DNA of 64,000 nucleotides from B46-G9 sp964581175 (lineage in GTDB: Bacteria > Desulfobacterota > DSM-4660 > Desulfatiglandales > Desulfatiglandaceae). The stretch's first letter is position 1; every line of letters begins with the position of its first letter. Positions 33,821 through 43,900 of the stretch are shown piece by piece. The stretch covers positions 1 through 64,000 of the forward strand of contig CAZONI010000004.1 in the NCBI GenBank assembly GCA_964581175.1, given 5' to 3'. The position numbers and the translations under genes were made by a program. The notes beneath the pieces are model-generated. The model worked only from the letters and a program-made list of their open reading frames with translations. It was not told the DNA's origin and ran no database searches.

Positions 33821-34363
33821 CTATTTCCTTATAGACGCCTTCCTGATGATCACCGGCTCCACGGGGACATTCTCATAATACCCTTTGGTGGCGGTCTTTA
33901 CTCCCTTCACCTTGTCGATGACATCCGTCCCCTTGATCACCTTCCCGAAAACGGCATACCCGAAACCCCCGGGGCTTTCATCCCGGTGGTCCAGAAAATC
34001 GTTGTCCTCCACATTGACGAAAAATTGCGCCGTGGCGGAATTCACCACGTTTGTCCGTGCCATGGCAACCGTGTATTTCCTATTCTTGAGCCCGTTTCCC
34101 GCCTCGTTCCTGATGGGCTCTCCGGTCGGCTTCTGGTTCATCTGTTCGTCAAAACCGCCGCCTTGAATCATAAAACCGTCAATGACCCGGTGGAAGATGA
34201 GTCCGTCAAAAAATCCATCGTTCACATACGAGACAAAATTCTCGACGGTTATGGGCGCCTTGTCAGGATAGAGCTCGATCTCGAAATCCCCTGCCGTCGT
34301 CTCAAAGAGCACAATACCGTCTTCTGCGCTTGCCTTTTCCTTCGCTGCATGTGTAGTCTTCAT
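33821..34363 (-). CDS. ppiB: Cyclophilin-type peptidyl-prolyl isomerase
   Basis: 180 residues, cytoplasmic (no signal peptide). The cyclophilin core is complete: FETTAGDFEIELYPDKAPIT, the catalytic-site segment FDGLIFHRVIDGFMIQGGGF with the conserved Arg after FH, AMARTNVVNSATAQFFVNVE, and FGYAVFGKVIKGTDVID. It catalyses cis-trans isomerisation of prolyl bonds. The N-terminus carries a 15-residue polar extension. It sits alone between a palindromic repeat and the NorD-like gene. Confidence 0.95.
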   Translation of the reverse strand: MKTTHAAKEKASAEDGIVLFETTAGDFEIELYPDKAPITVENFVSYVNDGFFDGLIFHRVIDGFMIQGGGFDEQMNQKPTGEPIRNEAGNGLKNRKYTVAMARTNVVNSATAQFFVNVEDNDFLDHRDESPGGFGYAVFGKVIKGTDVIDKVKGVKTATKGYYENVPVEPVIIRKASIRK

Positions 34364-34478
34364 TTTTTCCCCTTTTCTGTTTCTCGCTCTTTCACGCTCG
34401 TATCATGCAGAGAAAAAGCGGCTCTGTTGCGGGGAGGAGTATAGTGCTACATTGGTCCGTGTGTCAAGAGATGGGCTA

Positions 34479-36836
34479 TTATGTGGTCAGTTTCCGGTAG
34501 ATCTCGGGAACCTTGGCAGGGAGCAGGGAAAGGTCGTTGATAAAGATGTAATTGCCGCGGCCGTACATATGCTGGAGATACCGGTGCTCTGCCTTGTCAA
34601 TGGTGATGCAGAAGGAATGAATCCCCCGGCTCCTCGCCTCAACGAGGGCATGCCTGGTATCTTCCACGGCATACTCGCCCTTGTAGGCGTCATAATCATC
34701 CGGCTTTCCATCGGAGAGGGTGATGAGGAGTTTCGTTCGCGCCTCTTCACCCTGAAGGAGCCGGGACACATGGCGGATGGGAGGGCCCATCCGCGTCCAC
34801 TCCCTGGACTGAAGCCCGCCTATTCTCCTTTGGATGGCGATATCATACCGTTCGGAAAAGTCCTTTATCCGGTAGAGTTCACACCGTTTCCGGGTCTGCC
34901 CGGAAAAACCGTAGATGGCGGATTTATCACCCAGCACCCTGAGTGCTTCGCTCAGGATCAGGAGAGTTGCCCGTTCCATTTCGTTTATCCATCCCCTCGT
35001 GGAGCCGCTCAGATCCACAAGGAAGACACTCGCCACATTGCGATTATCCCGCCTCAGGCGGGTGAAGACCCTCTCGGACGGTTGGTGGCCTGCATGCAGG
35101 TCGGCAAAGGCCTCCACCACCGCGTCCAGATCTATCCCGTCCCCCTCTTTCTGGCGCTTCAAGACCTTGTGTTCGAGCCTGATCCGCTCAAATTGACGCC
35201 TGATCCGCCGGATCATCCCGCTGTAGCGGGTAAGTGTCGCGTCCAGGAAAGCCGCGTCCTCCTCCACGATCTCCATTTCTCTCATGAGAACCCAGTTCCT
35301 GCGATATCCCTTGCGCCTGAAATCCCATTCATCCAGGACATGGACATCCTCGGCATCCGGGGAGAGAAAATAGCCGGTACCTGCCGGCATCTTGCAGAGG
35401 GGGCGGAAATGATGACCCGACATCTCGTCCGCCACAGCGAGATACGAGCTGGGGATAGCCCCCAGGTCCTCGTAGATCTCTTCAATAAGTTTTTTCATGG
35501 CCTCGGGAACAGGAACAGCCCGCCCGTCGATCAACAGGTGATCCGGCAATTCCTGCGAGGGAGGAGGCTGCTCCCCTGGAAGAGCTGCTTCCTTTTCCGG
35601 AACCTCGATCTTGACGGTCTCGCATTTCGGAAGTTCCGAGACGAGCTTCGAGAGTTCTTCCCGGAATTCCGCGCGCGTCGAGTCTCTCCTGCGCCGCCGG
35701 GTCCTTTCCGCCTCTTCCGGACGGAGCTCTCCCGCGTAGAAGATGGGAACCATGCCTGCATAGGGACCCGGGAACTTTTCGAAAGCCGTATAGATATCCG
35801 CCGTTGCCGCAGCAGGTGATTCAAGACCTGAATCACCATCAAATACCCGGGAAAGGACCGCCTGGAAAAGGCCCGAAAGCGCTTCCGGGCCCGGAGAATC
35901 CGCGATTCGAGCGCCCCTTCCGGGAGAATGACCGAGCCACCACCTTGCCGTCTCTTCGACGGCACTACTCTTCACGTCCTCCCCGGGCGCCGGCGGCCTT
36001 TGCGCCAGAAGGGCCTTCTTGATATCTCCCATCTTCCGGTAAAGGCCGGGCAGGTCCCTGCCCACCCGGGATTCAATCCTGGCCGTGTCCACGAGCGTGT
36101 ATATGTCCCGTGCCAGAACCGGATCCGGGAAAAGGGAGAAGAAGCGGGAAAGGTCTGAGAGGAACGTTTTTTCCTCGCGGATCCGGTAACGATCCTTGAG
36201 GGTCCGGACTAGGGATGTGATGCCGGCCCACGGGAGCCTGTAGGACCCGAGATGCACCTGATAGAACAGGTACGTGGTCGCGATCTTGTAAAGGAGAAAA
36301 TGTCTCTTGCGATCCTGAAAAGCATCGATGCGGGCCGGAAGATAGAGGATTTCGGTGTCCGTATGAACGGTTTCCCCCTTTTCCAGACGGAGTCCTCTTT
36401 TTCCGAGTCCGTGGAGGTAGTGCTGAAGGATCCCGGCGACTTCTTCAAAAGTGGTCGCATTGCGCACCACCAGGCGAAACTCGGAATTGTCTTTCAGCCC
36501 TGCAATGTATTGCAGGGCCGGGTTCAACCCTTCGGCGTCATAGATATCCAGGAGCGAGAGCATCCACTGATCCAGCTCTTTTTCATCCAGCAGGCCGGCC
36601 GCCTCCCGGGATTTCATCAGGAATCGAAGTCCAAGTTCCGGCTGGGTCCTGGCTAGTGTCACCACATGACGCCAGATCTTCTCTTTCAGGGAAGGGGAAA
36701 ATTCCTCGAGCACGTCGCCGAGTCCCATTTCCAGGAGGTCTTCTTCAAAGTAGAGGCCGGTGCTGGTGTAGAGAGGAGTGGGAAAAAGGTCCAGAATATC
36801 CCTTTCGTGCGGTTCGCTCTTTCGGCCGGCCTTCAT
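34479..36836 (-). CDS. NorD/CbbO-like protein with C-terminal VWA domain
   Basis: 785 residues, closer to CbbO (about 780) than to NorD in length. The C-terminal 190 residues form a von Willebrand A domain with an intact MIDAS: SVFLVDLSGSTRGW (D-x-S-x-S), the Thr in GLQSREWTRMGPPI, and TLSDGKPDDYDAYKGEYAVE. The N-terminal 550 residues are helical and include an acidic/basic hinge near residues 380-400. NorD/CbbO work with the MoxR-type AAA+ proteins NorQ/CbbQ to activate metalloenzymes: nitric oxide reductase or Rubisco. The matching AAA+ gene starts upstream (36852-37667), 15 bases apart, so the pair forms one operon. No target enzyme gene is present here, so the client is unknown. Confidence 0.88.
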   Translation of the reverse strand: MKAGRKSEPHERDILDLFPTPLYTSTGLYFEEDLLEMGLGDVLEEFSPSLKEKIWRHVVTLARTQPELGLRFLMKSREAAGLLDEKELDQWMLSLLDIYDAEGLNPALQYIAGLKDNSEFRLVVRNATTFEEVAGILQHYLHGLGKRGLRLEKGETVHTDTEILYLPARIDAFQDRKRHFLLYKIATTYLFYQVHLGSYRLPWAGITSLVRTLKDRYRIREEKTFLSDLSRFFSLFPDPVLARDIYTLVDTARIESRVGRDLPGLYRKMGDIKKALLAQRPPAPGEDVKSSAVEETARWWLGHSPGRGARIADSPGPEALSGLFQAVLSRVFDGDSGLESPAAATADIYTAFEKFPGPYAGMVPIFYAGELRPEEAERTRRRRRDSTRAEFREELSKLVSELPKCETVKIEVPEKEAALPGEQPPPSQELPDHLLIDGRAVPVPEAMKKLIEEIYEDLGAIPSSYLAVADEMSGHHFRPLCKMPAGTGYFLSPDAEDVHVLDEWDFRRKGYRRNWVLMREMEIVEEDAAFLDATLTRYSGMIRRIRRQFERIRLEHKVLKRQKEGDGIDLDAVVEAFADLHAGHQPSERVFTRLRRDNRNVASVFLVDLSGSTRGWINEMERATLLILSEALRVLGDKSAIYGFSGQTRKRCELYRIKDFSERYDIAIQRRIGGLQSREWTRMGPPIRHVSRLLQGEEARTKLLITLSDGKPDDYDAYKGEYAVEDTRHALVEARSRGIHSFCITIDKAEHRYLQHMYGRGNYIFINDLSLLPAKVPEIYRKLTT

Positions 36837-36851
36837 GACGCAAAGTCCCTC

Positions 36852-37667
36852 CTAAAAAACCGACGTGACCATCTCTTCCAGGGAGGCCTGCATCTCTTCA
36901 TCATCGGTAAGGGTCTGGACCACCGTCACCCGGCAGGCGTCCACCGGGTCAATCCCCGACTGTATCAGTTTTCCCGCATGAATCAGGAGCCGTGTACTCG
37001 CGCCCGCATCCAGGCCCCGTTCCGTGAGATTCCGGGTCATGGTTCCAAGCCTCACGAGACGCCGGGCTGCGGCCAGGGGGACCGACGATTCCTTCGCCAC
37101 GATTCGTGCCTCCTTTTCCCGATCCGGATAGTCGAAGTCGATTGACACGAATCGCTGTCTCGTGCTGGGTTTCAGGTCTTTCATAACGCTCTGGTAACCG
37201 GGGTTGAAGGAAATGACCAGCATGAATTCAGGAGGCGCCTGGAGGAACTCGCCCAGTTTCTCTATGGGCAGCGTTCTCCTCTCGTCCGCCAGCGGGTGGA
37301 TCACCACGGTGGTATCCTTTCTCGCCTCCACAATCTCATCCAGATAACAGATACCGCCGATCCTGACCGCGTGCGTGAGGGGACCGTCCACCCACACCGT
37401 ATTGTGTCCCTTGATCAGGTACCGGCCGACCAGGTCCCCCGAGGTGAGGTCATCGTGGCATGCGACCGTAATAAGAGGGCGACGCAGCTTCCAGGCCATG
37501 TGTTCGATAAAACGCGTCTTTCCGCAGCCGGTCGGACCTTTGAGGAGGACCGGCAGCCTGTTTTCGTAGGCTGAAGAAAAGACCTGCACTTCGTTCGAAG
37601 ACGGCAGGTAGAAAGGTGCCTCTTCTCTGGAAAACGCTTCCTTCTTCCTGGCAGAATGGCTGTCCAT
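36852..37667 (-). CDS. MoxR-type AAA+ ATPase of the NorQ/CbbQ family
   Basis: 271 residues. Walker A is LKGPTGCGKTRFIEHMAWKL, Walker B is ICYLDEIVEARKD, and sensor/arginine regions VISFNPGYQSVMKDLKPSTR are visible, followed by the CbbQ_C region (RLVRLGTMTRNLTERGLDAG). NorQ/CbbQ proteins assemble as hexamers and remodel client metalloenzymes together with NorD/CbbO. It is the first gene of the two-gene operon. The start ATG has an ACGGAG site. Confidence 0.9.
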   Translation of the reverse strand: MDSHSARKKEAFSREEAPFYLPSSNEVQVFSSAYENRLPVLLKGPTGCGKTRFIEHMAWKLRRPLITVACHDDLTSGDLVGRYLIKGHNTVWVDGPLTHAVRIGGICYLDEIVEARKDTTVVIHPLADERRTLPIEKLGEFLQAPPEFMLVISFNPGYQSVMKDLKPSTRQRFVSIDFDYPDREKEARIVAKESSVPLAAARRLVRLGTMTRNLTERGLDAGASTRLLIHAGKLIQSGIDPVDACRVTVVQTLTDDEEMQASLEEMVTSVF

Positions 37668-37844
37668 GTGTATCGCTCCGTTCAGTAACGTCCCGGTTCC
37701 CGCCCCCGGTCCGGAGGGAGTACCGATAATGACTCTTTTATTAAATTAAGGGGGGATTTCCCAATCGCAAGGGGAAAAAGTCGTGCGCCTTTTTCTTGAC
37801 TTTTTCCTGCTTTTTTCTTTCTCTGTTGGGCAGGAGGAAAACGA

Positions 37845-38378
37845 TTGGCTGCGGATCCCGGATACCCCGAAAAACCTGCAGAGTTTCTGGTGAAGAACCT
37901 GGCACTCCTGCCGAAGGGCGATGTCCTGGATGTGGCCATGGGCAACGGCCGCAACGCGGTTTTCCTCGCCGGGAACGGTTTCCAGGTAGAGGGAGTGGAC
38001 CTATCCCGGAAAGCCGTTGACGCGGCCCTGGATGCTGCTGAAAGGGCCGGCGTCAGGATAACAGCCGGGATTGCCGACCTGGAGGCGGGGTTTGTGATCA
38101 AGAAACACTCGTATGATGTTATCGTGTGTTTTCATTTCCTTCATCGGCCTCTGATTCCCCTGCTGAAACAGGGCCTTCGCAGGAACGGCATGATCGTATA
38201 TGAGACCTATATCGTGGACCAGGCCCGCTTCGGCAGGCCCAGGAATCCCGACCACCTCCTGAAACACAATGAACTCCTGGACCTGTTCCGGGACTTTCGG
38301 TGTCTCCGGTATCATGAGGGGATTTTTGAAAACAGCAGGGCCCTGGCGGGCATTATCGCGCAAAAGACAGGGCCCTGA
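37845..38378 (+). CDS. Class I SAM-dependent methyltransferase (TehB-like)
   Basis: 177 residues from a TTG start with GGAGG eight bases upstream. Motif I is VLDVAMGNGRNAVFLAGNGF, followed by the acidic residue ending strand 2 (VEGVDLSRKAV) and a motif with IADLEAG; YDVIVCFHFLHRPLIPLLKQ forms the core strand 4 and helix. It lacks extra domains. TehB-like proteins methylate tellurite or small thiols and oxyanions; the natural substrate here is unknown. It is transcribed away from the norQ operon and shares the upstream region with it. Confidence 0.82.
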   Translation: MAADPGYPEKPAEFLVKNLALLPKGDVLDVAMGNGRNAVFLAGNGFQVEGVDLSRKAVDAALDAAERAGVRITAGIADLEAGFVIKKHSYDVIVCFHFLHRPLIPLLKQGLRRNGMIVYETYIVDQARFGRPRNPDHLLKHNELLDLFRDFRCLRYHEGIFENSRALAGIIAQKTGP

Positions 38379-38447
38379 CGACAGCCGGCCCCGCGCCTTA
38401 GTGCAGGTATCCTTTAATACGATGTCGTATCCGAATTGAATAATTTG

Positions 38448-38610
38448 TCTTCACCGGAAAGACGCAAAGACCGCAAAGAATTGATTTTCCCTTTCCGCTG
38501 AGACGGCGGAAAGGGAAAGGAGAACTTCACGACGCTTTTTTCTTTTGCCGGCGTCTCAGCGGCAAAAGAAAAGGCAGTTGACTTTGCGACCTCTGCGTCT
38601 TGAGCGACGC
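38448..38610. repeat. Compound palindromic repeat with two hairpins
   Basis: Outer arms gacgcaaagaccgcaaag (38461-38478) and ctttgcgacctctgcgtc are imperfect inverted repeats. Inside are two separate hairpins: stems 38486-38498/38506-38518 and 38538-38550/38560-38572, 13 bases each. Their loop sequences, ctgagacg and cgtctcag, are complementary to each other. The overall structure looks like a miniature mobile or REP-type repeat. It occupies most of the 334-base gap between the methyltransferase and the membrane protein gene. Confidence 0.6.
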
Positions 38611-38712
38611 CCCGCGAACGGGACAGGCGCGCGGTGAAATACTGCAAAGATTACGTCATCGAACATATGGATCTGAGTACTCAGGCATTTACAGGGAAGG
38701 AGGCATTACCGG

Positions 38713-39243
38713 GTGAAAAAAACGATTTTTCAAATAGTGCTTCTCCTCATCTTGGCCTTCGCATGTCTCGGCGGCTATGCTCTCGTGACGCATGTCCTGG
38801 CGCTCCCCTTCAGAGCCACGAATGACGCCCTGCACAAGGAGGAATCCCCGGTAAACCTGGATTTCCTTATCCCCGCAGGGATCCATATCGATGAAAAAAT
38901 GACCGTCAAAGAGGTCATGGACATCCGCCTCGAAAAAAGGACGGGCGCTTACGACAAGTTCCTGAAAAGCATTTCGCGGCTGGTTCCCCGAAACTACCTC
39001 TATGTGGGAGATGCGCTCCTTTTTATGTTCTGGACGTTCCTGTACCTGATTTTCCTGCGGGTCTTTACCTTTTCAGGATACGGGCGGGCACTCCGTGTGA
39101 GCCTCCTGCTGGGCGGGGTTACCTACTATTTTATGCCGGATTTCTCTCCCGGGAAGATCGACGACGCGATTTTTATCGGCGTTGGACTCCTGATCATCAT
39201 TGGCCGGGCATACCTTTTTCACGGCAGAAAGAGAAGAGAGTAA
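38713..39243 (+). CDS. Hypothetical inner-membrane protein
   Basis: 176 residues from a GTG start with AAGGAGG ten bases upstream. An N-terminal membrane helix (IFQIVLLLILAFACLGGYAL) is followed by a polar stretch of about 70 residues, then two or three further helices (ALLFMFWTFLYLIFLRVFTF, SLLLGGVTYYF, AIFIGVGLLIIIGRAYLF). No domain is recognised. It is convergent with the J-domain/HTH gene, four bases apart. Confidence 0.75.
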   Translation: MKKTIFQIVLLLILAFACLGGYALVTHVLALPFRATNDALHKEESPVNLDFLIPAGIHIDEKMTVKEVMDIRLEKRTGAYDKFLKSISRLVPRNYLYVGDALLFMFWTFLYLIFLRVFTFSGYGRALRVSLLLGGVTYYFMPDFSPGKIDDAIFIGVGLLIIIGRAYLFHGRKRRE

Positions 39244-39247
39244 CCCT

Positions 39248-39802
39248 TCACATGTTTTTCTTCCAGAGCTGATATCTCTTCATGTAATCATCAGCCACTT
39301 TCTTGGGATCAAGATGCAGGCATTGAGAATAGCTCACCACAAAACCCCTGACGTAGGTTTCAGGCGGAAGGGCATCGAATTCTTCATTTTCGATACGTTG
39401 GAGGAAATGCACCTGTATTCTCGTTGACAGCGCCATTTTCTGCAGGTCCACTCCCTGTCTTTCTCGTATTTCCCGCAGTGTTTGTCCGCCGAAGTTTATT
39501 GCGGCAACGGGTGCTTGATCAAATTCATCGGCACTGAGATGGATGGTCTTCCCCTCAACTTCGGAAAGGTCCTTCTGCTCGCAGGATCCGGCCAGTATCT
39601 GGTAAGCTTCTTCGATATCCCGGAGTATCTCTTTTTTGCGTTCTTCCGAGATATCATCCCGGATGGGGAGGGTTACGATGGATTCTTCCGAATACAACGA
39701 CTTCAAGTGGAGATATGCTTCCCGGATTTCCGAGTAGGACGCGCCGGGGCTGATTTCCAGGATGTCAAGGTATCTTTCATATTCTTCCGGTTGCATATTC
39801 AT
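39248..39802 (-). CDS. J-domain-like / RodZ-type HTH protein
   Basis: 184 residues, starting at the ATG that overlaps the stop of the MinD-like gene (ATGA), so the two are translationally coupled. The first 75 residues resemble a J domain (YLDILEISPGASYSEIREAY, then DIEEAYQILAG) but without an HPD motif, so it would not stimulate DnaK. Residues about 110-180 form a RodZ-like helix-turn-helix: LREIRERQGVDLQKMALSTR, then FLQRIENEEFDALPPETYVR and GFVVSYSQCLHLDP. Paired with the MinD-like ATPase it may position a cell-pole or cell-division complex. A membrane helix of RodZ is missing. Confidence 0.8.
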   Translation of the reverse strand: MNMQPEEYERYLDILEISPGASYSEIREAYLHLKSLYSEESIVTLPIRDDISEERKKEILRDIEEAYQILAGSCEQKDLSEVEGKTIHLSADEFDQAPVAAINFGGQTLREIRERQGVDLQKMALSTRIQVHFLQRIENEEFDALPPETYVRGFVVSYSQCLHLDPKKVADDYMKRYQLWKKNM

Positions 39803-40860
39803 ATTCTCGTGTTGATATCCTTTCCGTCCAAAAGGTTTTCTGTGACTCTTTCGATTTCCCGTGCGCACCGCGTCCCCGGACAGGCCTGCATGAAGGGTTT
39901 TCGTTTATTTATGCACCGGGGAATGATGGAATCATGTTCGACATAGCCCACATATTTCGCATCAACGCAGAAATATTTCTTGCAGACGCTCTTGATGGAC
40001 CTCCCAATGACGACCTCCTGCCCCGTGGTAACCCGGTTCAGGATGATGTGGGCCCCGAAGTTCGACAATTCACGATTGATAATGTTCTCCACGGTTGTGG
40101 AAACACTTCTGAGGTAGTCTATGAGCTGGCTCAGACTGGCTATGTTGTGCGTTTCCCGGTCGCTCCAGGCATTCAGGATCAGGTCTTTGAAGCCATGATC
40201 TCCCAGCGTCTTCAGCAGCTGGCGAAAAAAGGCGTTTTTCAGGAAATAGTAGCTGTTTTCAATGGCGGTAATTTCCGGAAGAACGACGATGATTTTCTTG
40301 TCCGCCAGCAGAAAGGTATCCAGCGTGTTGAAGTGAGATCCGGCCCCGAGATCAAGCAGGATATAATCGGTGTCGAGCTTTCTGATATGTCGAAACAGCT
40401 TCAGTTTCTGGGTATACTTCATGTCGTCGGGCGCCAGGGAATGGATTGCCCCTATCAGCAGCCCCATATTCTCTATGCCGCTTTCAACAACCAGGTCGGT
40501 GAGAGGCACCCTTTTTTCCAGGAAATCTGTGAGGGATACCTTGGGTTTTGACACGCCCAGGAAGGTGTGAAGATTCGCCCCGCCGAAATCTGCGTCGACC
40601 AGGATAATCTTCTTCCCCTGAAGCGCCAGGCAGTTTGCAATGCTGCTTATCAGGAAGCTTTTCCCCGTGCCTCCCTTGCCTCCACCTACTGCCCAGATTT
40701 CCGGGGCGGGGGATCGTTCTTTCTCTGTTCGGGCTTCCACTCCGCTCTCTTTTTGTGATTTTCCGGCCGGATCGTGCACGCCCCAGCGTCCTGCTCCGGC
40801 GTCCAAATCCAGACCCGGTATCATCAGGGTATGGACCGTGGGCTGGTACCGGCTCTCCAT
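39799..40860 (-). CDS. MinD/FlhG-like ParA-family ATPase
   Basis: 353 residues from ATG 40860; a TTG nine bases earlier is also possible. The deviant Walker A is VGGGKGGTGKSFLISSIANC, the switch I region is ILVDADFGGANLHTFLG, and switch II is YILLDLGAGSHFNTLDTFLL. A variable N-terminal tail of about 55 residues precedes it. The sequence is closest to the FlhG/FleN/MinD branch by the GGANLHTFLG motif. A C-terminal membrane-targeting helix of MinD is not obvious, and four cysteines cluster near the end (CKKYFC, CINKRKPFMQAC). Coupled to a J-domain/HTH protein, it probably works in spatial organisation. Flagellar genes are not nearby. Confidence 0.85.
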   Translation of the reverse strand: MESRYQPTVHTLMIPGLDLDAGAGRWGVHDPAGKSQKESGVEARTEKERSPAPEIWAVGGGKGGTGKSFLISSIANCLALQGKKIILVDADFGGANLHTFLGVSKPKVSLTDFLEKRVPLTDLVVESGIENMGLLIGAIHSLAPDDMKYTQKLKLFRHIRKLDTDYILLDLGAGSHFNTLDTFLLADKKIIVVLPEITAIENSYYFLKNAFFRQLLKTLGDHGFKDLILNAWSDRETHNIASLSQLIDYLRSVSTTVENIINRELSNFGAHIILNRVTTGQEVVIGRSIKSVCKKYFCVDAKYVGYVEHDSIIPRCINKRKPFMQACPGTRCAREIERVTENLLDGKDINTRI

Positions 40861-40991
40861 CCTTCGCAATATTCCTGTGGAAGGTCGTAAAGTAATTACA
40901 ATTTCTCTTGATTCCTCTGCATGGCCAATCTATCATCCCTGCGTATGAAGGAGCAAGAAATTTCTCGGATTTTGTATGCTCGAGAAGGGCG

Positions 40992-43900
40992 ATGAAAGAG
41001 TTTGACATCCTCCGGATTCCTCTTGAAGGCACCCGTCTGGTGGAAGCCAATGCGGGTACCGGAAAGACCTACGCCCTTTCGGGCCTCTTCCTGCGTCTGA
41101 TCCTGGAACACAACCTCTCCCCCGGTGAAATACTCGTGGTGACCTATACCCGTGCGGCGACCCAGGAACTCCGGGATCGGATCAGGCGTATGATCCGGCA
41201 GGCGATCGATTTCTTTTCCAGGGGCCTGTCTGTGGATCCCTTTGTTGAACGCCTTGCCATGGGACAACCGGACAGGGGCCGCTCCGTCGATGTCCTTACC
41301 AGGGCCCTCAGGGGACTTGATGAGGCTGCTATCTTTACCATCCACGGCTTCTGTCAACGCCTCCTCCAGGAGAACGCCTTTGAGACAGGTTCTCTGTTCG
41401 ACGTGGAACTGGTCACCCTGGAACAGTCCCTGGATCAGGAAATCGTGGAAGATTTCTGGCGCAAGCATATCTCAACGGCGGACCCGGAGCTGGTCCACTA
41501 TCTGTTTCATGAGAAATGGAGCACGGGCAACCTCCTGCGGAGTCTGGGCCCGGGCCTGAAACACCCCTATATCCGCATTGTTCCGAAGGTGAAGCCCTCC
41601 GTACTGCATGCCCTCGACGATTATCGAAAGACGCTGGATGCTCTCCGGAAAAGCTGGCCCGGAGCGAGGGACGAGGTGCGGACACTGCTCATGGACCCGG
41701 GGATCAAGGGAAATGCGTACGGCGTCACAAAGACTGCCGGCAGCCCGTCGTCTCCCCGGGAACTGAAGGTCGGCGCCATGATGGCGGCGATGGACCAATT
41801 CCTCGCTGCTCATCGCCCGTTGTTCCCTCCTTTCGCGGATATCGAGAAGTTCAGCGCGGGGAAACTGGCTGCCTCGATGAAAAAGGGATGCCCCTCCCTC
41901 CAACATGAGTATTTCGACCTCTGCGACCGGTTATGGGAACAGAAAAGCTTGCTGGCGGAGGAAATGGACCGGAAACTGATTTTTCTGAAGGGCCGACTTT
42001 TTGACTATGTCCGGGAAGAGCGCCTGAAGCGCAAGACCCTGAAGAATATCCGGACGTATCAGGACCTGCTCACGGATTCCCTTGCGGCACTGGAGCACCG
42101 GGGAAAGGAATCGTTTGTCAAGGCCGCCCGTTCCAAATACCGGGCTGCGCTGATCGACGAATTTCAGGATACGGATCCAGTCCAGTACCGGATTTTCAAG
42201 AGCCTTTTCGAGCATGAAAAGACGCCTCTTTTCTATATCGGGGATCCCAAGCAGGCCATCTACGGCTTTCGCGGCGCAGATGTGGTTACCTATCTGAAAG
42301 CTGCGCACGCCGTTCAGGATACCTCCACGCTCCGAACAAACTGGCGATCGAGGCCGGACCTGGTGCGGGCTGTAAATGCGCTTTTCTGCGGAATCGAGCG
42401 GCCCTTTGTGTACCCGGAGATAGCGTACGTCCCTTCCAAATCAGCCGAAGAAGGATGCCGGGATTCGCTGCATGTGGAAGGAGATAACGCAGCGCCCCTC
42501 AGGGTATGCCTTCTTCGTCCGCCGGAAGGAGAGGATCTGTCCGGCCCGTTGCCGAAAAAAAAGGCATGGCCCGTCATTCTGGAATTTGTGGCCGGCGAGA
42601 TTGCTCGACTGGTCAACCTGGGAAGGACCGGGAAGGCGTTCATCGGAAAGGAACCCCTGTCGGAAAAGCACATAGCCGTTCTCGTGAGGAAGAACAGGGA
42701 GGCTCAGCAGGTACAGGATGCCCTCAGGCGCGTCAACATACCCAGTATCCTCTATAATGCCGGCGACATCTTCGAGACCAGGGAGGCATTTGAAGCGGCG
42801 CTGGTCCTGCAGGCCGTTGCCGAACCGGGCAACGAAGGACACATAAAGGCAGCTTTGGCAACAGACATGATGGGAATGCGCGGTGAGGACATTCAAGCCC
42901 TTTCCGACCGGGAAGGGGTCTGGGAGCAGCGCATCTTTGATTTCAGGGAATACCACAGGATCTGGGAAGAGCAGGGGTTCATCCGGATGTTCAGGGGACT
43001 CCTCACCAGGGAAAAGGTCCGCGTCCGCCTCCTGGCCTTTCCCGACGGTGAGCGCAGGCTTACCAATCTGCTGCACCTTGGAGAAATGCTCCATCGCGCT
43101 GCGCTGGAGGAAAGACTCGGCCTGAATGCCCTCACGACATGGCTTTTCCGGAAAATGGAGGACCCTTCTCAAGAGGCGGAGGAACACCTCCTGAGGCTTG
43201 AAACCGATGAAAAAGCGGCCAAGATCGTCACCGTGCATAAGAGCAAGGGCCTTGAATATCCGGTTGTGTTCTGTCCCTCTCTCTGGGACGGTGGGTCGAG
43301 CCCGGGAAATGATGTCATCTGTCATGACCCGCAAAATAACGGACAGCTGACCATGGATCTGGGATCCGAGCAAAGAGAAAGCCGTGAAGCCGCCGCGCGG
43401 GAAGAACTGCTGGCGGAAAACCTCCGGCTTCTCTACGTGGCCGTCACCAGGGCGCAGCACCGCTGTTACGTGGTGTGGGGTCCGATCAGGGACGCGGAGA
43501 GCTCGGCACTGGCCTATGTGCTCCATGCCCGGCGCACCGGCGATGAGGAAGGGGCTGTCGAGCGCGTGCGAAAGGCTCTGCAGTCGAGGTCCTTGGAGAG
43601 CCTTGCGGGAGATCTCTCCCGCCTCGAACGCGATTCGGCTGGGACTATTGCCGTGGAAGGCCTTGCCGTGGGGCAATGGTCCGGCCCCGCCGGGAAGGCC
43701 GCAGTGCGAGCCCGTCTCGACGGCAGGATTTTTTCGGCAGATATCCCGAAGGACTGGAAGATCTCGAGTTTCTCCTCCCTTTCTTCAGAGTACAGGCTGG
43801 ACGCCGACACCCCGGACTATGATTTCACCCTTCCCCCGGAACCATCCCCGGAAGAGGAGGTGGAGGAGCCGCGAGTTCATCCGGCTTCCGGCATATTTGC

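Noticed and set aside
34452..35819. 455-codon plus-strand frame over the NorD-like gene
   Set aside because: The minus-strand frame encodes a complete VWA domain; the plus frame shows no domain or start site.
42441..43676. Long open frame (411 codons) on the minus strand inside recB
   Set aside because: It is antisense to conserved helicase motifs of recB, has no ribosome site, and its product has no recognisable domain; GC-rich coding DNA creates such frames.
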